This document shows, in pieces, positions 35,235 through 48,552 of a DNA stretch of 64,000 nt. The DNA lies in assembly GCA_041545745.1 (NCBI GenBank), contig CP168152.1, forward strand, positions 1,920,001 through 1,984,000, given 5' to 3'. Origin of the DNA: Stenotrophomonas indicatrix (GTDB lineage: Bacteria; Pseudomonadota; Gammaproteobacteria; Xanthomonadales; Xanthomonadaceae). The position numbers and the translations under genes are program-made. Under the pieces are notes generated by a model. It saw only the letters and a list, made by a program, of their open reading frames with translations. It was not told where the DNA came from and made no database searches. Positions within the stretch are counted from its first letter, which is position 1; each line of letters begins with the position of its first letter.

Positions 35235-36158
35235 TTACTCTGCCGGCTTGGCCGCCGCACTCGCTGCGACGCTCGCTGCACGTCGTGACAGCACTGCTTC
35301 GCGGTGGGCGATGTAGGCGTTGGCGGCGAGAATGATGCCAGCGCCAATGATCGTCCAGCGATCAACCGTCTCGGCAAACAGCAGCCAGCCGCACAGGGTC
35401 ACCAGCGGCAACTGCAGGAAGCTGATCGGGGTCAGCGCGGAAACTTCGCCCAGGCGCAATGCGCGCGTCCACAGCAACTGGCCGATGGTGCCCAGCACGC
35501 CGGTGGCCAGCAGCCAGACCCAGGCGATGCCGGCGGGCCAGACCCAGACGAACAGCGCCGGAATCAGTGACAGCGGCACCCAGAACACGTAGGTGTAGAG
35601 CACCACGGTGTCGGCGCTGTCGATGCGGGTGAGCTGCTTGATCTGGATCGCCACCAGCGAGCTGAGCACGGCGGCGGCCACGGCAATCAGGCTGCCGGAC
35701 GTGAAACCGGCGGTGCCCGGCCGCACGATCACCAGCACGCCGATGAAACCGACCACCACCGCCGCCCAGCGCCGTACGCGTACCGTCTCGCCCAGCCACA
35801 GCACCGCCGCGATGGTGACGAACAAGGGCGTGGAGTAGGACAGCGAAACGGCCTGTGCCAGTGGCAGGTGGCCCAACGCCCAGAACGCACACAGCATCGA
35901 CCCCAGGCCGATCGCGCTGCGCACGAAATAGCGCGGCAGCTGCTGGGTCTTCAGCGGGGCATGGCCTGGGCGCAGCAACATCGGCAGCAGGGCAAGCAGG
36001 CCGAAGGCATTGCGGAAGAACGCCACTTCCTGGGTCGGCACGTAGCGGGTGGCGTAGCGGATCGCCACCGCCATCAGGCCGAACGCCATGGTGCTGCCGA
36101 GCATCAGCAGCGCCGCCCGCAATGGAGTGGCGCTGGCGGGTAGGGCCGGTGTGCTCAC
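35235..36158 (-). CDS. EamA/DMT-family transporter
   Basis: About 307 residues with ten hydrophobic helices in two EamA repeats, [23 protein letters not shown] opening the first and [21 protein letters not shown] the second. Drug/metabolite transporters export amino acids or metabolites; no substrate can be named. The start is GTG 36158, overlapping the murB TGA (another GTG lies at 36161), so it is translationally coupled to murB although the functions differ. Confidence 0.85.
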   Translation of the reverse strand: MSTPALPASATPLRAALLMLGSTMAFGLMAVAIRYATRYVPTQEVAFFRNAFGLLALLPMLLRPGHAPLKTQQLPRYFVRSAIGLGSMLCAFWALGHLPLAQAVSLSYSTPLFVTIAAVLWLGETVRVRRWAAVVVGFIGVLVIVRPGTAGFTSGSLIAVAAAVLSSLVAIQIKQLTRIDSADTVVLYTYVFWVPLSLIPALFVWVWPAGIAWVWLLATGVLGTIGQLLWTRALRLGEVSALTPISFLQLPLVTLCGWLLFAETVDRWTIIGAGIILAANAYIAHREAVLSRRAASVAASAAAKPAE

Positions 36159-37219
36159 CACTGTGCGCCGAGCAGGCGAGGCTCCGGTTCGATCGGTACG
36201 CCGAATTTTTCCAGCACCGAGGCGGAGATCCGCCGTGCCAGCGCCAGCAGTTCGGTGCCGGTGGCGTTGCCGTGGTTGACCAGCACCAATGCATGGCTGG
36301 GCGCAACGCCGGCATCACCCTCGCGGAAGCCTTTCCAGCCGCAGGATTCGATCATCCAGGCGGCCGAGACCTTGCGCCGGTCGTCACGGTCTGCCGGGAA
36401 CACTGGCAGCTCGGGGAAGTGCTGCAGCAGCACCTCCACCTGTTCCAGCGGCAGCATCGGGTTCTTGAAGAAGCTGCCCGCGTTGCCCAGCACATCCGGG
36501 TCGGGCAGCTTGCGGCGACGGATCGCGATCACCGCATTGGCGACGTCCACCGCACTCGGCAGTTCCACGCCCTGCGCCTGCAGTTCTTCGCGGATGCCGG
36601 CGTAGCCCATGCGCAGGTCATGCAGCAGTGGCAGTTTCAGTTCAATGGCGGTGATCAGGTAACGGTCCGGCTCCTGCTTGAACACACTGTCGCGGTAGGC
36701 AAAGCCGCACTGTTCGTTGTCCAGCCGTACCCAGGTCTTTTCCAGGCAGTCCCAGGCCTCTACGGTCTGGATGAACTCGCCGACCTGTGCGCCATAGGCG
36801 CCGATGTTCTGGATCGGCGACGCACCGGCCGTGCCGGGAATCAGCGCCAGGTTTTCCAAACCGGACAGGCCTTCCTGCAGCGACCACATCACCAACCCAT
36901 GCCAGGACACGCCGGCTCCGGCGCGGATCACGGCGTGGTCCGCACGGTGTTCGAGGAAACTGATTTCGCGGTTGCCGAACACCAGCACGGTGCCGGGCAG
37001 GTCGTCGGCGATCAGTACGTTGCTGCCGCTGCCGAGCACCAGCAGCGGGCCATCGGCCACATCCGGCAGGGCCAGGACCTCCGGCAGCAGCGCGGCATCG
37101 TGCAGTTCCAGCAACTGCGCGGCGTTGGCCTGCACGTGGAAGGTGTTCAGGGCCTGCAGCGGTGCGTTGCGGGTCAGGGTCCAGCGCAGCGGTGCTGCAG
37201 TGTTGTTTGTGTCGTCCAT
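36155..37219 (-). CDS. murB: UDP-N-acetylenolpyruvoylglucosamine reductase
   Basis: 354 residues, type I MurB. It reduces the enolpyruvyl group to give UDP-MurNAc with NADPH and FAD in peptidoglycan synthesis. Motifs: [13 protein letters not shown] for FAD phosphates, [41 protein letters not shown] with the catalytic Ser, and ESCGWKG. ATG 37219 was chosen; GTG 37231, which overlaps the pyrD stop, is possible. It lies between pyrD and the EamA gene, overlapped or closely spaced with both. Confidence 0.95.
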   Translation of the reverse strand: MDDTNNTAAPLRWTLTRNAPLQALNTFHVQANAAQLLELHDAALLPEVLALPDVADGPLLVLGSGSNVLIADDLPGTVLVFGNREISFLEHRADHAVIRAGAGVSWHGLVMWSLQEGLSGLENLALIPGTAGASPIQNIGAYGAQVGEFIQTVEAWDCLEKTWVRLDNEQCGFAYRDSVFKQEPDRYLITAIELKLPLLHDLRMGYAGIREELQAQGVELPSAVDVANAVIAIRRRKLPDPDVLGNAGSFFKNPMLPLEQVEVLLQHFPELPVFPADRDDRRKVSAAWMIESCGWKGFREGDAGVAPSHALVLVNHGNATGTELLALARRISASVLEKFGVPIEPEPRLLGAQW

Positions 37220-37227
37220 GGGGGTAC

Positions 37228-38283
37228 TCACAGCGGTGCCACCGCGCCGCGGCTGGGCGCTTCGCGTCGGCGCCGGATCGCCTCCACACAGTCGGCGACC
37301 AGGGCCGGGCCCTTGAAGATCAGGCCGCTGTAGCACTGCACCAGCGCCGCACCGGCGGCCATCTTGGCCACGGCGTCGGCACCGGAAAGGATGCCGCCGA
37401 CACCGACCAGCGGCACCGATTCCGGCAGGCGCGCGCGCAGGCGGCGCAGCACCAGGGTGGACTGCTCCAGCACTGGTGCACCGGAAAGGCCGCCGGCTTC
37501 ATTGGCCAGCGGATCGCCGGCAACGCGGCTGTGGTCGATGGTGGTGTTGGTGGCGATCACACCGTCCACCTGCAGTTCGCCCAGCACGCGCGCGGCGGCG
37601 TCGATGTCGCGCTCGTTGAGGTCCGGGGCCACCTTGACCAGCATCGGCACGCGCCGGCCATGCTGCGTAGCCAGTGCTTCCTGGCGCTCACGTAGCTGGC
37701 TGACCAGCTGCCGCAGCGCGGTCTCTTCCTGCAGTTCGCGCAGGCCAGCGGTATTGGGCGAGGAAATGTTTACGGTGATGTAATCGGCCAGCGGGTACAC
37801 CTTGTCCATGCAGGCGATGTAGTCATCGGCGGCCTGTTCGTTGGGGGTGTCCTTGTTCTTGCCGATGTTGATGCCGAGCAGGCCGCGCCGGTTGCGCGCG
37901 CGTTCGACGTTGCGTACCAGCGCATCCACGCCTGCATTGTTGAAGCCCATGCGGTTGATGATCGCGTTGTGCGCCGGCAGCCGGAACAGGCGCGGCTTCG
38001 GGTTGCCGGCCTGCGGTCGTGGCGTGATCGTGCCGATCTCCACGAAGCCGAAACCCAGCGCGAACAGTGCATCGATGTGCTCGCCATTCTTGTCCAGTCC
38101 AGCAGCAAGGCCGACCGGATTGGGGAACGTCAGCCCGAACACCGTGCTGGGCATCGGCGCGATGCGTGCGGCCACCAGCGGCGTGGTGCCGGTGCGATAG
38201 GCCAGGTCCAGAGCGGACAGGCCGAGACCGTGGGCGCGTTCAGCGTCGAGCGAAAACAGGAAGGGGCGGGCAAGCGAATACAT
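37228..38283 (-). CDS. pyrD: Dihydroorotate dehydrogenase (quinone)
   Basis: 351 residues, class 2 enzyme, oxidising dihydroorotate to orotate with FMN and membrane ubiquinone in pyrimidine synthesis. Motifs: the N-terminal amphipathic helix [18 protein letters not shown] for membrane contact, [37 protein letters not shown] with the catalytic Ser, VKVAPDL, TNTT and [21 protein letters not shown]. Divergent neighbours are absent; it precedes murB on the same strand by 8 bp or overlaps it. Confidence 0.97.
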   Translation of the reverse strand: MYSLARPFLFSLDAERAHGLGLSALDLAYRTGTTPLVAARIAPMPSTVFGLTFPNPVGLAAGLDKNGEHIDALFALGFGFVEIGTITPRPQAGNPKPRLFRLPAHNAIINRMGFNNAGVDALVRNVERARNRRGLLGINIGKNKDTPNEQAADDYIACMDKVYPLADYITVNISSPNTAGLRELQEETALRQLVSQLRERQEALATQHGRRVPMLVKVAPDLNERDIDAAARVLGELQVDGVIATNTTIDHSRVAGDPLANEAGGLSGAPVLEQSTLVLRRLRARLPESVPLVGVGGILSGADAVAKMAAGAALVQCYSGLIFKGPALVADCVEAIRRRREAPSRGAVAPL

Positions 38284-38292
38284 GCGTAGGTT

Positions 38293-39063
38293 TCAGTCCA
38301 GCGTGCCGAGGAAGGCTCGGGTTCGATATTCAAAAGCGACCTGGCCGTCGACCGCGTGGGCGGCGAACAGGTCCTGCAGCGCAGCCAGCATCGGCGCGTG
38401 GCGCGGATGGCCGGGCTGCGGCGCGTAGGAAGAGGACAGCAGGCGTCCGCTCAGGGCGTCCAGGTCCAGGTGCTGCACGTTCGGCAGTTGCACCATGCCG
38501 CGCAGGCCGGAGCCGAACCAGGCCTGCATGGTGGCGTCGTCCTGGTAGCGTTCGGCCACCGCGGTGTAGTCGGTGCCGTAGTCCAGCAGCAGTTGTTCGT
38601 AGCCGACCAGGAACGGGCTGGCATCGAGCAGGCGCGAATTCCAGTAGATCAGTGCCAGGCCGCCGGGGCGCAGGATGCGCTGCCACTCGGCGCGCACGGC
38701 CACGGTGTCGAACCAGTGGAAAGCCTGCGCGGCACTGACCAGGTCAACGCTGGCATCGGCCAGGCCGGTGGCCTCGGCGCGGCCATCGACGGCGGAGAAG
38801 TGCGGATACTGCGGCGCCAGCCAGTGTTCGGCGGCGGCGCGCATCGCCGCGTTGGGTTCGACGGCGACCAGTGGATGGCCGGCGGCCAGGAACTGCCGGC
38901 TGGAGATGCCGGTGCCTGCGCCGATGTCAGCAACCAGCGCGCTGGTTGCCACGGCCATGGGGCCATGCAGCCAGTCCATCAGCGCGACCGGATAGTCGGG
39001 GCGGTAGCGGACATAGTCCGCGACGCGGCTGCTGAAGCGTTCAGTGCTGTCCGGGGAGGTCAT
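38293..39063 (-). CDS. Class I SAM-dependent methyltransferase
   Basis: 256 residues, UbiE/Ycgi-like small methyltransferase: ALVADIGAGTGISSRQFLAAG for SAM binding (motif I), VAVEPNAAMRAAAE (motif II), SVDLVSAAQAFHWFD (motif post I/IV) and GGLALIYWNSR. The methyl acceptor is unknown; the HWFD block and length fit the methyltransferase type 11 group. ATG 39063 is favoured by position over the longer ATG 39102. It is 9 bp upstream of pyrD on the same strand. Confidence 0.85.
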   Translation of the reverse strand: MTSPDSTERFSSRVADYVRYRPDYPVALMDWLHGPMAVATSALVADIGAGTGISSRQFLAAGHPLVAVEPNAAMRAAAEHWLAPQYPHFSAVDGRAEATGLADASVDLVSAAQAFHWFDTVAVRAEWQRILRPGGLALIYWNSRLLDASPFLVGYEQLLLDYGTDYTAVAERYQDDATMQAWFGSGLRGMVQLPNVQHLDLDALSGRLLSSSYAPQPGHPRHAPMLAALQDLFAAHAVDGQVAFEYRTRAFLGTLD

Positions 39064-39070
39064 CGTGCTT

Positions 39071-39361
39071 TCACCAGCGCAGTCCAGGTTTGGCGTCGGC
39101 ACCGGCCGCCACCATCGCGAAGATCAGGATGGCCACCAGGCCCACCGCAGCGAGGATATTGAGCCAGCCCATGATCAGCCCGGCCAGGGCCATGCCATCG
39201 CCTTCCTGTTCGCCAGCACGGCGGCGGATCTCGGCGCGGGCCAGGTGCCCGGTGATGATCGCAACGAGGGCGGCGACACCCGGCAGCACGGTCCAGCTGC
39301 AGATGCCCGCGATCAGGCTGACCACGGCCAGGGCGTTGCTCTGTCGGGGTGGCACGCTCAT
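39071..39361 (-). CDS. DUF4190-family membrane protein
   Basis: 96 residues. Two hydrophobic helices (about 10-35 and 62-90) flank a basic loop (HLARAEIRRRAGEQEGDGMALAGLIMGW), the standard DUF4190 layout. ATG 39361 (MSVPPRQSNALAVVSLI) was taken over an upstream ATG with non-conserved residues. Function unknown; these often sit near cell-envelope genes. It precedes the methyltransferase with an 8-bp gap. Confidence 0.78.
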   Translation of the reverse strand: MSVPPRQSNALAVVSLIAGICSWTVLPGVAALVAIITGHLARAEIRRRAGEQEGDGMALAGLIMGWLNILAAVGLVAILIFAMVAAGADAKPGLRW

Positions 39362-39482
39362 CGAGTCCTCCGTGGCAGTGCCGACATGATAGTGCCTCTG
39401 CTCCGGCAATCCCATGGTCCGGCCAATGCCAGGCTGCCAGGCAAGGTTGGCAACCATCGGAGCCGGGAGCGGGGTGGTGTTG

Positions 39483-39535
39483 GTAGGCGTCGACCTTGGT
39501 CGACGAAGGCACCGCCAACCAAGGTTGGCGGCTAC
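39483..39535. repeat. Inverted pair of SMAG-type hairpins
   Basis: GTAGGCGTCGACCTTGGTCGAC from 39483 and CCGCCAACCAAGGTTGGCGG then CTAC at 39532-39535, in the gap between the DUF4190 start and the SDR stop. Same composition as the first hairpins at 23847-23899. Confidence 0.8.
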
Positions 39536-39548
39536 CGAGGTATCGGCG

Positions 39549-40337
39549 CTAGCCCATCAGCACCTGGCCGCCATCGACGTTGAGCACGTGGCCGGTGATC
39601 CAGCGCGCCAGTGGCGAGCACAGGAACAGCGCGGCATCGGCGATCTCGCGCGGCTGCCCGAAGCGGCCGAACGGAATCTTCGCCAGGGTGCCGTGGTACA
39701 GCGCCGGATCTTCGATACGACGGCGATCCCAGAGACCGTCGGCGAATTCGATCGAGCCTGGTGCAATGGCGTTGACCCGGATCCGGTCCGACGCCAGTGC
39801 CAGCGCCTGCGAGGTGGTGTAGTGCGAGAGCGCGGCCTTGGCCGCCGCATACGGTGCCCCGCCGGGACGCGGCTGCTGCGCGGCGATCGAGGAAAGATTG
39901 AGGATGCAGGCATCGGACGAGGCGCGCAGCCACGGCAACGCAAGGCGCGATGCGCGGACAGCGGCCATCAGGTCGATCTGCAGGCTGGCGGCCCAGCCGT
40001 CTTCGTCATCGGCCATGCCATAGCCGGTGGCGTTGTTGACCAGCACATCGATGCCGCCGAGCGTGTCGGCAGCGGCCTGCAGCCAGGCGCTGATCCGGGC
40101 AGGATCACCCAGATCGGCGGAGAAGGTGTGCAGTTGCGTGCCCTGTGCTTGCGCATCGGCCTGCAGGGCGTCGAGGCCGGCCTGGCCGCGCGCGCAGGCC
40201 GAAACCTGCGCACCGGCGCCAGCAAACGCCAGCGCCAGTTCGCGGCCGATCCCCTTGCTGCCGCCGGCGATCAACACCCGGCGGCCGGTGAAATCGATCA
40301 CCGGCCGGCCATCGCGCAGAGGCGCGGTCTCTGCCAT
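39549..40337 (-). CDS. SDR-family oxidoreductase beside ALDH7
   Basis: 262 residues. Classical SDR: VLIAGGSKGIGRELALAFAGAG, VLVNNATGYG, LNLSSIAAQQP with Ser, YAAAKAALSHY with Tyr/Lys, and PGSIEFADG. Its start ATG 40337 overlaps the aldehyde-dehydrogenase TGA (TGATG), so the two are coupled. A two-step oxidation of an alcohol via an aldehyde is conceivable, but the substrate is not established. Confidence 0.88.
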   Translation of the reverse strand: MAETAPLRDGRPVIDFTGRRVLIAGGSKGIGRELALAFAGAGAQVSACARGQAGLDALQADAQAQGTQLHTFSADLGDPARISAWLQAAADTLGGIDVLVNNATGYGMADDEDGWAASLQIDLMAAVRASRLALPWLRASSDACILNLSSIAAQQPRPGGAPYAAAKAALSHYTTSQALALASDRIRVNAIAPGSIEFADGLWDRRRIEDPALYHGTLAKIPFGRFGQPREIADAALFLCSPLARWITGHVLNVDGGQVLMG

Positions 40338-41869
40338 CACAGGTCGAACTTGATGCCCTGGGCCAGCGGCAGCGAATCCGAATAGTTGATGGTGTTGGTC
40401 TGGCGGCGCATGTAGACCTTCCATGCATCCGAACCGGATTCGCGACCACCGCCGGTATCCTTCTCGCCACCGAAGGCGCCACCGATTTCCGCACCGGAGG
40501 TGCCGATGTTGACGTTGGCGATGCCGCAGTCCGAACCGGCCGCCGACAGGAAGCGCTCGGCGGTCTTCAGGTTGGTGGTGAAGATCGAGGAGGACAGGCC
40601 CTGCGGCACGCCGTTCTGCATGTCGATGGCTTCGTCCAGCGTGCTGTACTTCATCACGTACAGGATCGGCGCGAAGGTCTCGTGCTGCACCACTTCATCG
40701 CTGTTCTTCAGGCCGGTGACAATGGCCGGCAGCACGAAATTGCCGGCGCGGTCAATGCGCGTGCCGCCGGTTTCGATGGTGCCGCCGCTGGCCTTGGCCT
40801 TTTCGATGGAGGCCAGGAACTGCTGCACGGCACCGTCGCTGTTCAGCGGGCCCATCAGGTTGGCCGGGTCGGTCGGATCGCCGATCTTGCCTTCCACCTG
40901 CTTGTACGCCTTGACCAGCGTGGCCAGCACGTCGTCATGGATGGATTCGTGCACGATCAGGCGACGGGTTGTGGTGCAACGCTGGCCAGCGGTGCCGACC
41001 GCGCCGAACACGATGCCGGGGATCGCCAGCTTCAGGTCGGCGGTTTCATCGAGGATGATCGCGTTGTTGCCGCCCAGTTCCAGCAGGCAACGGCCGAGGC
41101 GGTGCGCGACCTTCTCGGCGACGGTGCGGCCAACCTGGGTCGAACCAGTGAAGCTGATCAGCGGCACGCGCTTGTCGGCCACCATCTTTTCCGACAGCAC
41201 GGTGCCGGCGTCGTTGATCAGGAAGAACAGGTCCGGGAAACCGGCATCGCGCAGTGCTTCATTGCAGATGCGCATCGAGGCGATGGCGGTCAGCGGGGTC
41301 TTGTTGGACGGCTTCCACAGGCAGATGTCGCCGCAGATCGTGGCCAGGAACGAGTTCCAGGCCCACACCGCGACCGGGAAGTTGAACGCGCTGATGATGC
41401 CGACCAGGCCGAGCGGCTGGTACTGCTCGTACATGCGGTGGCCCGGGCGCTCGGAATGCATGGTGTAGCCGTACAGCATGCGGCTCTGGCCCACGGCGAA
41501 GTCGGCGATGTCGATCATCTCCTGCACTTCACCGTCGCCTTCGGGCTTGCTCTTGCCCATTTCCAGCGCGACCAGCGAACCCAGCGCATCCTTGTGCTTG
41601 CGCAGCGCTTCGCCGCACAGGCGCACGGCTTCACCGCGACGCGGGGCCGGGGTGGTGCGCCAGACCTTGAAGGCCTCCTGCGCGCGCGCAATGACGGTTT
41701 CGTACTCGGCTTCGGTGGTGGCGCGGACCTGCGCGATCGGCTCGCCGGTGGTCGGATTGATCGGGGTGATCAGTTCACCGCCGGTAGCGCTCGACCACTC
41801 CCCGTTGCCCAGGTAGGTGCCAGCGTTGATCGCGTCCAGACCAAGGGACTTGAGCAGCTCGGAAGACAT
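40337..41869 (-). CDS. ALDH7-family aldehyde dehydrogenase (AmaB/Pcd-like)
   Basis: 510 residues, the length of alpha-aminoadipate-semialdehyde/piperideine-6-carboxylate dehydrogenase (ALDH7, AmaB), which oxidises the lysine-degradation aldehyde with NAD. Motifs: [68 protein letters not shown] (Glu), and [19 protein letters not shown] (catalytic Cys). The family is clear; the lysine role is likely but inferred from the family. The gene starts at ATG 41869 with GGAGTC upstream. Confidence 0.9.
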   Translation of the reverse strand: MSSELLKSLGLDAINAGTYLGNGEWSSATGGELITPINPTTGEPIAQVRATTEAEYETVIARAQEAFKVWRTTPAPRRGEAVRLCGEALRKHKDALGSLVALEMGKSKPEGDGEVQEMIDIADFAVGQSRMLYGYTMHSERPGHRMYEQYQPLGLVGIISAFNFPVAVWAWNSFLATICGDICLWKPSNKTPLTAIASMRICNEALRDAGFPDLFFLINDAGTVLSEKMVADKRVPLISFTGSTQVGRTVAEKVAHRLGRCLLELGGNNAIILDETADLKLAIPGIVFGAVGTAGQRCTTTRRLIVHESIHDDVLATLVKAYKQVEGKIGDPTDPANLMGPLNSDGAVQQFLASIEKAKASGGTIETGGTRIDRAGNFVLPAIVTGLKNSDEVVQHETFAPILYVMKYSTLDEAIDMQNGVPQGLSSSIFTTNLKTAERFLSAAGSDCGIANVNIGTSGAEIGGAFGGEKDTGGGRESGSDAWKVYMRRQTNTINYSDSLPLAQGIKFDL

Positions 41870-42054
41870 GCAGACTCCTGTGTTTCGTTACGTTGTGTTT
41901 GGTGCCGTCGCGGGCAGGTGGGGGCGCGACGAACTGAGCCGCCGATGGTAGCAGAGCGACCGGAACTGCCATGGTGCGCCGCGCCAGTGGCAGCGGTGTG
42001 GCAGATGAATGCTTGGAGGGCAGGGCGGCTTGCCTGTAAACTTGGCGGCTGCAT

Positions 42055-42131
42055 GGCCCCGTAGCTCAGCTGGATAGAGCGTCCCCCTCCTAAGGGGAAG
42101 GTCGCCCGTTCGAATCGGGCCGGGGTCACCA
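42055..42131 (+). tRNA. tRNA-Arg(CCT)
   Basis: The cloverleaf is complete: acceptor GGCCCCG/CGGGGTC, D arm GCTC...GAGC, anticodon loop CTCCTAA with anticodon CCT, T arm with TTCGAATC, discriminator A and encoded CCA. The variable loop is short. No other tRNA lies nearby. Confidence 0.95.
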
Positions 42132-42176
42132 TCCACGTAGGGCGCATCGACGCGCGCCCGCAACAGCGTCGGCGCC

Positions 42177-42641
42177 ATGGATCACCTCCTGCAGCCTGTT
42201 CAGCCTTCACACTTCGCGGTCATCGCCGGCTGGCTCGACTCGCCTGGGGCGACCCTGCGCTGGGCCGGCCCCGGCGTGCCGTTTCCGTTGCCTGCCGATG
42301 CCTTCGCCGCTGCATTGGCGTTGCCTTCGCGCCCAGGCTGGACGCTGCTGGATGCCGACGGCACCTGCATGGGCTTTGGCCAGTATTGGCAGACGGCACC
42401 TGGCAGCACCCACCTTGGGCGCATCATCGTGTCGCCGCAGGCGCGCGGCCGTGGCCTGGGCCGGGTGCTGGTGACCGCACTGTGCGCCGAAGCCGTTCGT
42501 CGTACCGACGCACTGCAACTGACGTTGAAAGTCTATCGGGACAATCCGGCGGCCGTGGCGCTGTACCGCGCGCTTGGCTTCGTTGCCAGCGAAGACGCAT
42601 CCACGCCGGAGCTGCTGTTCATGGCCCGCCCGGCGGTCTGA
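42177..42641 (+). CDS. GNAT-family acetyltransferase
   Basis: 154 residues. RPG-type start PVQPSHFAVIAGWLDSP, the acetyl-CoA loop RIIVSPQARGRGLGRVLVTALCAEAVRR, and LTLKVYRDNPAAVALYRALGFVASED all fit GNAT. It starts 46 bp after the tRNA. The substrate is unknown; RimI-like protein acetylation and small-amine acetylation are both open. Confidence 0.83.
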   Translation: MDHLLQPVQPSHFAVIAGWLDSPGATLRWAGPGVPFPLPADAFAAALALPSRPGWTLLDADGTCMGFGQYWQTAPGSTHLGRIIVSPQARGRGLGRVLVTALCAEAVRRTDALQLTLKVYRDNPAAVALYRALGFVASEDASTPELLFMARPAV

Positions 42642-42751
42642 GCCGAGAACGGGCAGTGCTCTGCACTCCCGCTGCACATCATCTGCACGCGCTGCTGCAA
42701 GCGGACTCGGCAGTCTGGTGCTGTCCCCATCGGTTGCCCAGGAGCGCCCCC

Positions 42752-42862
42752 ATGAACACCCCCGGCACCCCCAAACCTTCCTGGCGCCAGCGCAACGTGC
42801 TGTTGACCGTCGCCGCAGTGCTGCTGGTGATTCTGCTGATCCTGCTCTTCGTGCCCTGGTAG
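42752..42862 (+). CDS. Small single-pass membrane protein
   Basis: 36 residues: MNTPGTPKPSWRQRN then a helix VLLTVAAVLLVILLILLF and the end VPW. A good ribosome site (CAGGAGC) lies 8 bases before ATG 42752. Basic residues before the helix predict the N-terminus on the inside. It has no recognised family; it is real by start context and composition but unconfirmed. Confidence 0.6.
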   Translation: MNTPGTPKPSWRQRNVLLTVAAVLLVILLILLFVPW

Positions 42863-42885
42863 GAGCGCGGCGTAGGAGCGCGGCG

Positions 42886-42949
42886 CGCCAGGCCATGCCT
42901 GGCGGGCCCATGAGGGTCGATTCGAGGTAGTGCCAGGCCATGCCTGGCG
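42886..42949. repeat. SMAG hairpin pair
   Basis: CGCCAGGC-cat-GCCTGGCG at 42886-42904 and GTAGTGCCAGGCCATGCCTGGC from 42927. The first lacks a clear GTAG. They fill the gap between the small membrane gene and the response regulator. Confidence 0.7.
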
Positions 42950-42962
42950 TCGCAACGGCGAC

Positions 42963-43322
42963 TCAGGCCTGCTTGAGCAACTCCACCAGCTGCCGCAACC
43001 GGTAAGGCTTGGGCAGGAATTCCACCTGCTCGGGCAACGGCGGCAACTGCGAGCGCGCATAGCCGGAGGAGAGGATCATCCGCGCCTGCGGCTGGTCCCG
43101 CGCCACATGCTCGCTCAGCTCGATGCCGGACATGCCGTTGGGCATGCTGATGTCACTGAATACCACATCGAAACGCGCGCCACCCTGCAGCAGGGCGACT
43201 GCTTCCTGCGCATCCGCCGTGGTCGCCACGTCGATGCCGAAGTCGCGCAGGGCCAGCCCGATCATCTCGCGCAGATCGGTCTGGTCCTCCACCATCAATA
43301 CGCGGATCGGATCATCGGTCAT
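42963..43322 (-). CDS. Stand-alone response-regulator receiver domain
   Basis: 119 residues, one REC domain: VLMVEDQTDLREMIGLAL with the acidic pair, phospho-Asp in VVFSDISMPNGMSGIEL, Thr-like ILSSGYA and Lys in FLPKPYR. No output domain, so it is a CheY-like shuttle or accepts phosphate for another protein. Its start overlaps the end of the kinase gene upstream (43312) by 11 bp, and the pair is one signalling unit. Confidence 0.88.
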   Translation of the reverse strand: MTDDPIRVLMVEDQTDLREMIGLALRDFGIDVATTADAQEAVALLQGGARFDVVFSDISMPNGMSGIELSEHVARDQPQARMILSSGYARSQLPPLPEQVEFLPKPYRLRQLVELLKQA

Positions 43323-44472
43323 GTGCGGGGTCCTCGGTGGCAGGGAGCAGCAGGCTGACCGTGGTGCCGACACCGGGCGTGGTGGACACATCAACGAAGC
43401 CGCCGCTCTGGGTGGTGAATCCGAACACCTGGCTCAGGCCCAGACCGCTGCCCTTGCCGATGTCCTTGGTGGTGAAGAAGGGTTCGGTCGCGCGCTCGGC
43501 GATGTCCGGGGCCATGCCATGGCCCTCATCGCAGACGCTCAACGTTACATAGGTCCGTTGCCGGGATGTGTCGGCGTCGGGGTCCATGCGGTGTTCCAGC
43601 GCGGTGGCGATCAGTACCCGGCCGCCACCGACGGTGGCATCCGCAGCGTTGCCGACCAGATTGGTGAGCGCTGTCTGCAGCTGCACGGTGTCGCTCAGTA
43701 TCGCAGGCAGGCCGGCGGCCAGCGCGGTTTCCAGGGTGACGCCGGCAGGGCAGGTGGCCTGCAGTGCGGGCAGCCAGTCGCGGATCCGCGCATTGATGTC
43801 CAGCGTTTCGCGGATCAGGGTCTGCCCGGTGCTGAAGGCCAACAGCTGCCGGGTCAACAGTGCGCCACGATCGCTGGCCGCCTGCGCGGTGGTGAGCAGG
43901 GCGTTGGCACGCGCATCATCACCCATGCGTGCGGACAGCAGATCCAGTGCATTGACAATGGTGGTCAGCAGGTTGTTGAACTCGTGGGCAAGGCCACGGC
44001 TGAGCTGGCCGACCGTCTCGAACTGCTGGGTCTGGCGCAACGCCCGCTGCGCGTCGCGCAGGAGCCGTTGCGCCTGCCACTGTTCTGTGATGTCGCGGGT
44101 GATCTTGACAAAGCCCACCAGTTCGCCGTGCTCGACCACCGACTCGATGACCACGCTGGCACGGAACGGCGACCCATCACGGCGCACCCGCCAACCTTCG
44201 GCGGCATGGTGTCCGCTTTCCGCCGCCAGTCGCAGCAGGTGCTGCGGCTCGCCGGCATCGCGATCAGCCGGCAGGTAGAAGCGTCCGAAGTGGGTGCCGA
44301 TGACTTCTTCCGACCGGTAGCCCTTGATGCGTTCGGCGCCGGGGTTCCAGCTGCAGACGATGCCATCGGGATCGAGCAGGTACAACGCATGATCGCGCAC
44401 GCTGTCGATCAGCAATCGCAGCTGTCGGGAAGGGTCCGTCAACACGGACGGCGTCGAAGCGGCAGCGACCAC
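43312..44472 (-). CDS. PAS-domain sensor histidine kinase
   Basis: 386 residues in the chosen frame. One PAS domain at about 20-130 (LIDSVRDHALYLLDPDGIVCSWNPGAERIKGYRSEEVIG, then FVKITRDITEQ), HisKA with VGQLSRGLAHEFNNLLTTIVNAL (the H-box AHEFNN type), and HATPase with LVGNAADA and GKGSGLGLSQVFG. No membrane helix is visible, so the sensor is cytoplasmic. The start is uncertain: GTG 44472 is used since the longer frame enters the divergent kinase's upstream region. Coupled with the single REC gene at 42963. Confidence 0.82.
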   Translation of the reverse strand: MVAAASTPSVLTDPSRQLRLLIDSVRDHALYLLDPDGIVCSWNPGAERIKGYRSEEVIGTHFGRFYLPADRDAGEPQHLLRLAAESGHHAAEGWRVRRDGSPFRASVVIESVVEHGELVGFVKITRDITEQWQAQRLLRDAQRALRQTQQFETVGQLSRGLAHEFNNLLTTIVNALDLLSARMGDDARANALLTTAQAASDRGALLTRQLLAFSTGQTLIRETLDINARIRDWLPALQATCPAGVTLETALAAGLPAILSDTVQLQTALTNLVGNAADATVGGGRVLIATALEHRMDPDADTSRQRTYVTLSVCDEGHGMAPDIAERATEPFFTTKDIGKGSGLGLSQVFGFTTQSGGFVDVSTTPGVGTTVSLLLPATEDPAHDR

Positions 44473-44623
44473 GATGAAATGCGTATTACCTCTGTGAGGG
44501 ACGAGAACGTAGGCAGTGAAGTGTGAAGAAGGTGTGCACGCTGCGCCCGTGCCATTGGTCGTATGCGGCTGAATGCGACACGGAGTAACATCTCCTCCCT
44601 TTTCCAATGTGGAACCGACCTGC

Positions 44624-47727
<3,104 letters not shown>

Positions 47728-47731
<4 letters not shown>

Positions 47732-48552
47732 ACGAGCAGGCGCTGTTCGACCTGGAGCTGAAGGTACTGCTGGAAGCGCTGTACCAGCGCTACCACTACG
47801 ACTTCCGCAGCTATGCGGTGTCCTCGCTGCGCCGTCGCGTCAGCCAGGCCATGCAGCGCTATGAGTGCGAGCGCCTGTCGGATCTGCAGCATCGGCTGCT
47901 GCACGAGCCGGAGCTGTTCGCCCAGGCCATGCAGTTCTTCACCGTGCAGGTCTCGGAGATGTTCCGTGACCCGGAGTATTTCCGGCAGTTGCGCGAACAG
48001 GTGGTACCGGTGCTGCGCACCTACCCTTCGGTGAAGCTGTGGGTGGCCGGCTGCAGTACCGGCGAGGAAGTGTGGTCGCTGGTGATCCTGCTGCACGAGG
48101 AAGGACTGCTTGAGCGCAGCATCGTCTACGCCACCGATATCAACCCCGCGGCACTGGCCACGGCCGAAGCCGGCGCCTACGGCATCGACCGCCTGGCGCA
48201 GTTCAGCCGCAACTACCTTGCCGCCGGTGGCACTGCTTCACTGTCGGATTATTACAGCACCGCCTACGACGGCGCGGTCTTCGAGCGCCAGTTGCGTCGC
48301 AACGTGGTGTTTGCCGACCACAGCCTGGCCACCGACACGGTGTTTTCGGAAGTGCACCTGGTGTCGTGCCGCAATGTGCTGATCTATTTCAACCGCGACC
48401 TGCAGGATCGGGCGGTAGGGCTGTTCCGCGAAGCCTTGGTGCATCGCGGCTTCCTCGGCCTGGGCAGCAAGGAATCGTTGCAGTTCGGCCGTCACCACGA
48501 TGCGTTCGAAGCCTGTTCGCGGGAGCACCGCCTGTACCGGAAGGTGGCCTGA
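47728..48552 (+). CDS. CheR-type methyltransferase
   Basis: 274 residues. N-terminal CheR helical domain and the SAM-binding block VKLWVAGCSTGEEVWSLVILLHEEG, then ATDINPAALATAEAGAYG and LVSCRNVLIYFNRDLQDRAVG, complete CheR motifs. It methylates glutamates, here probably of the linked hybrid kinase or an unlinked receptor, as no MCP gene is adjacent. Starts ATG 47728 overlapping the kinase stop (ATGA) and is followed by the CheB-like gene with TGATG. Confidence 0.9.
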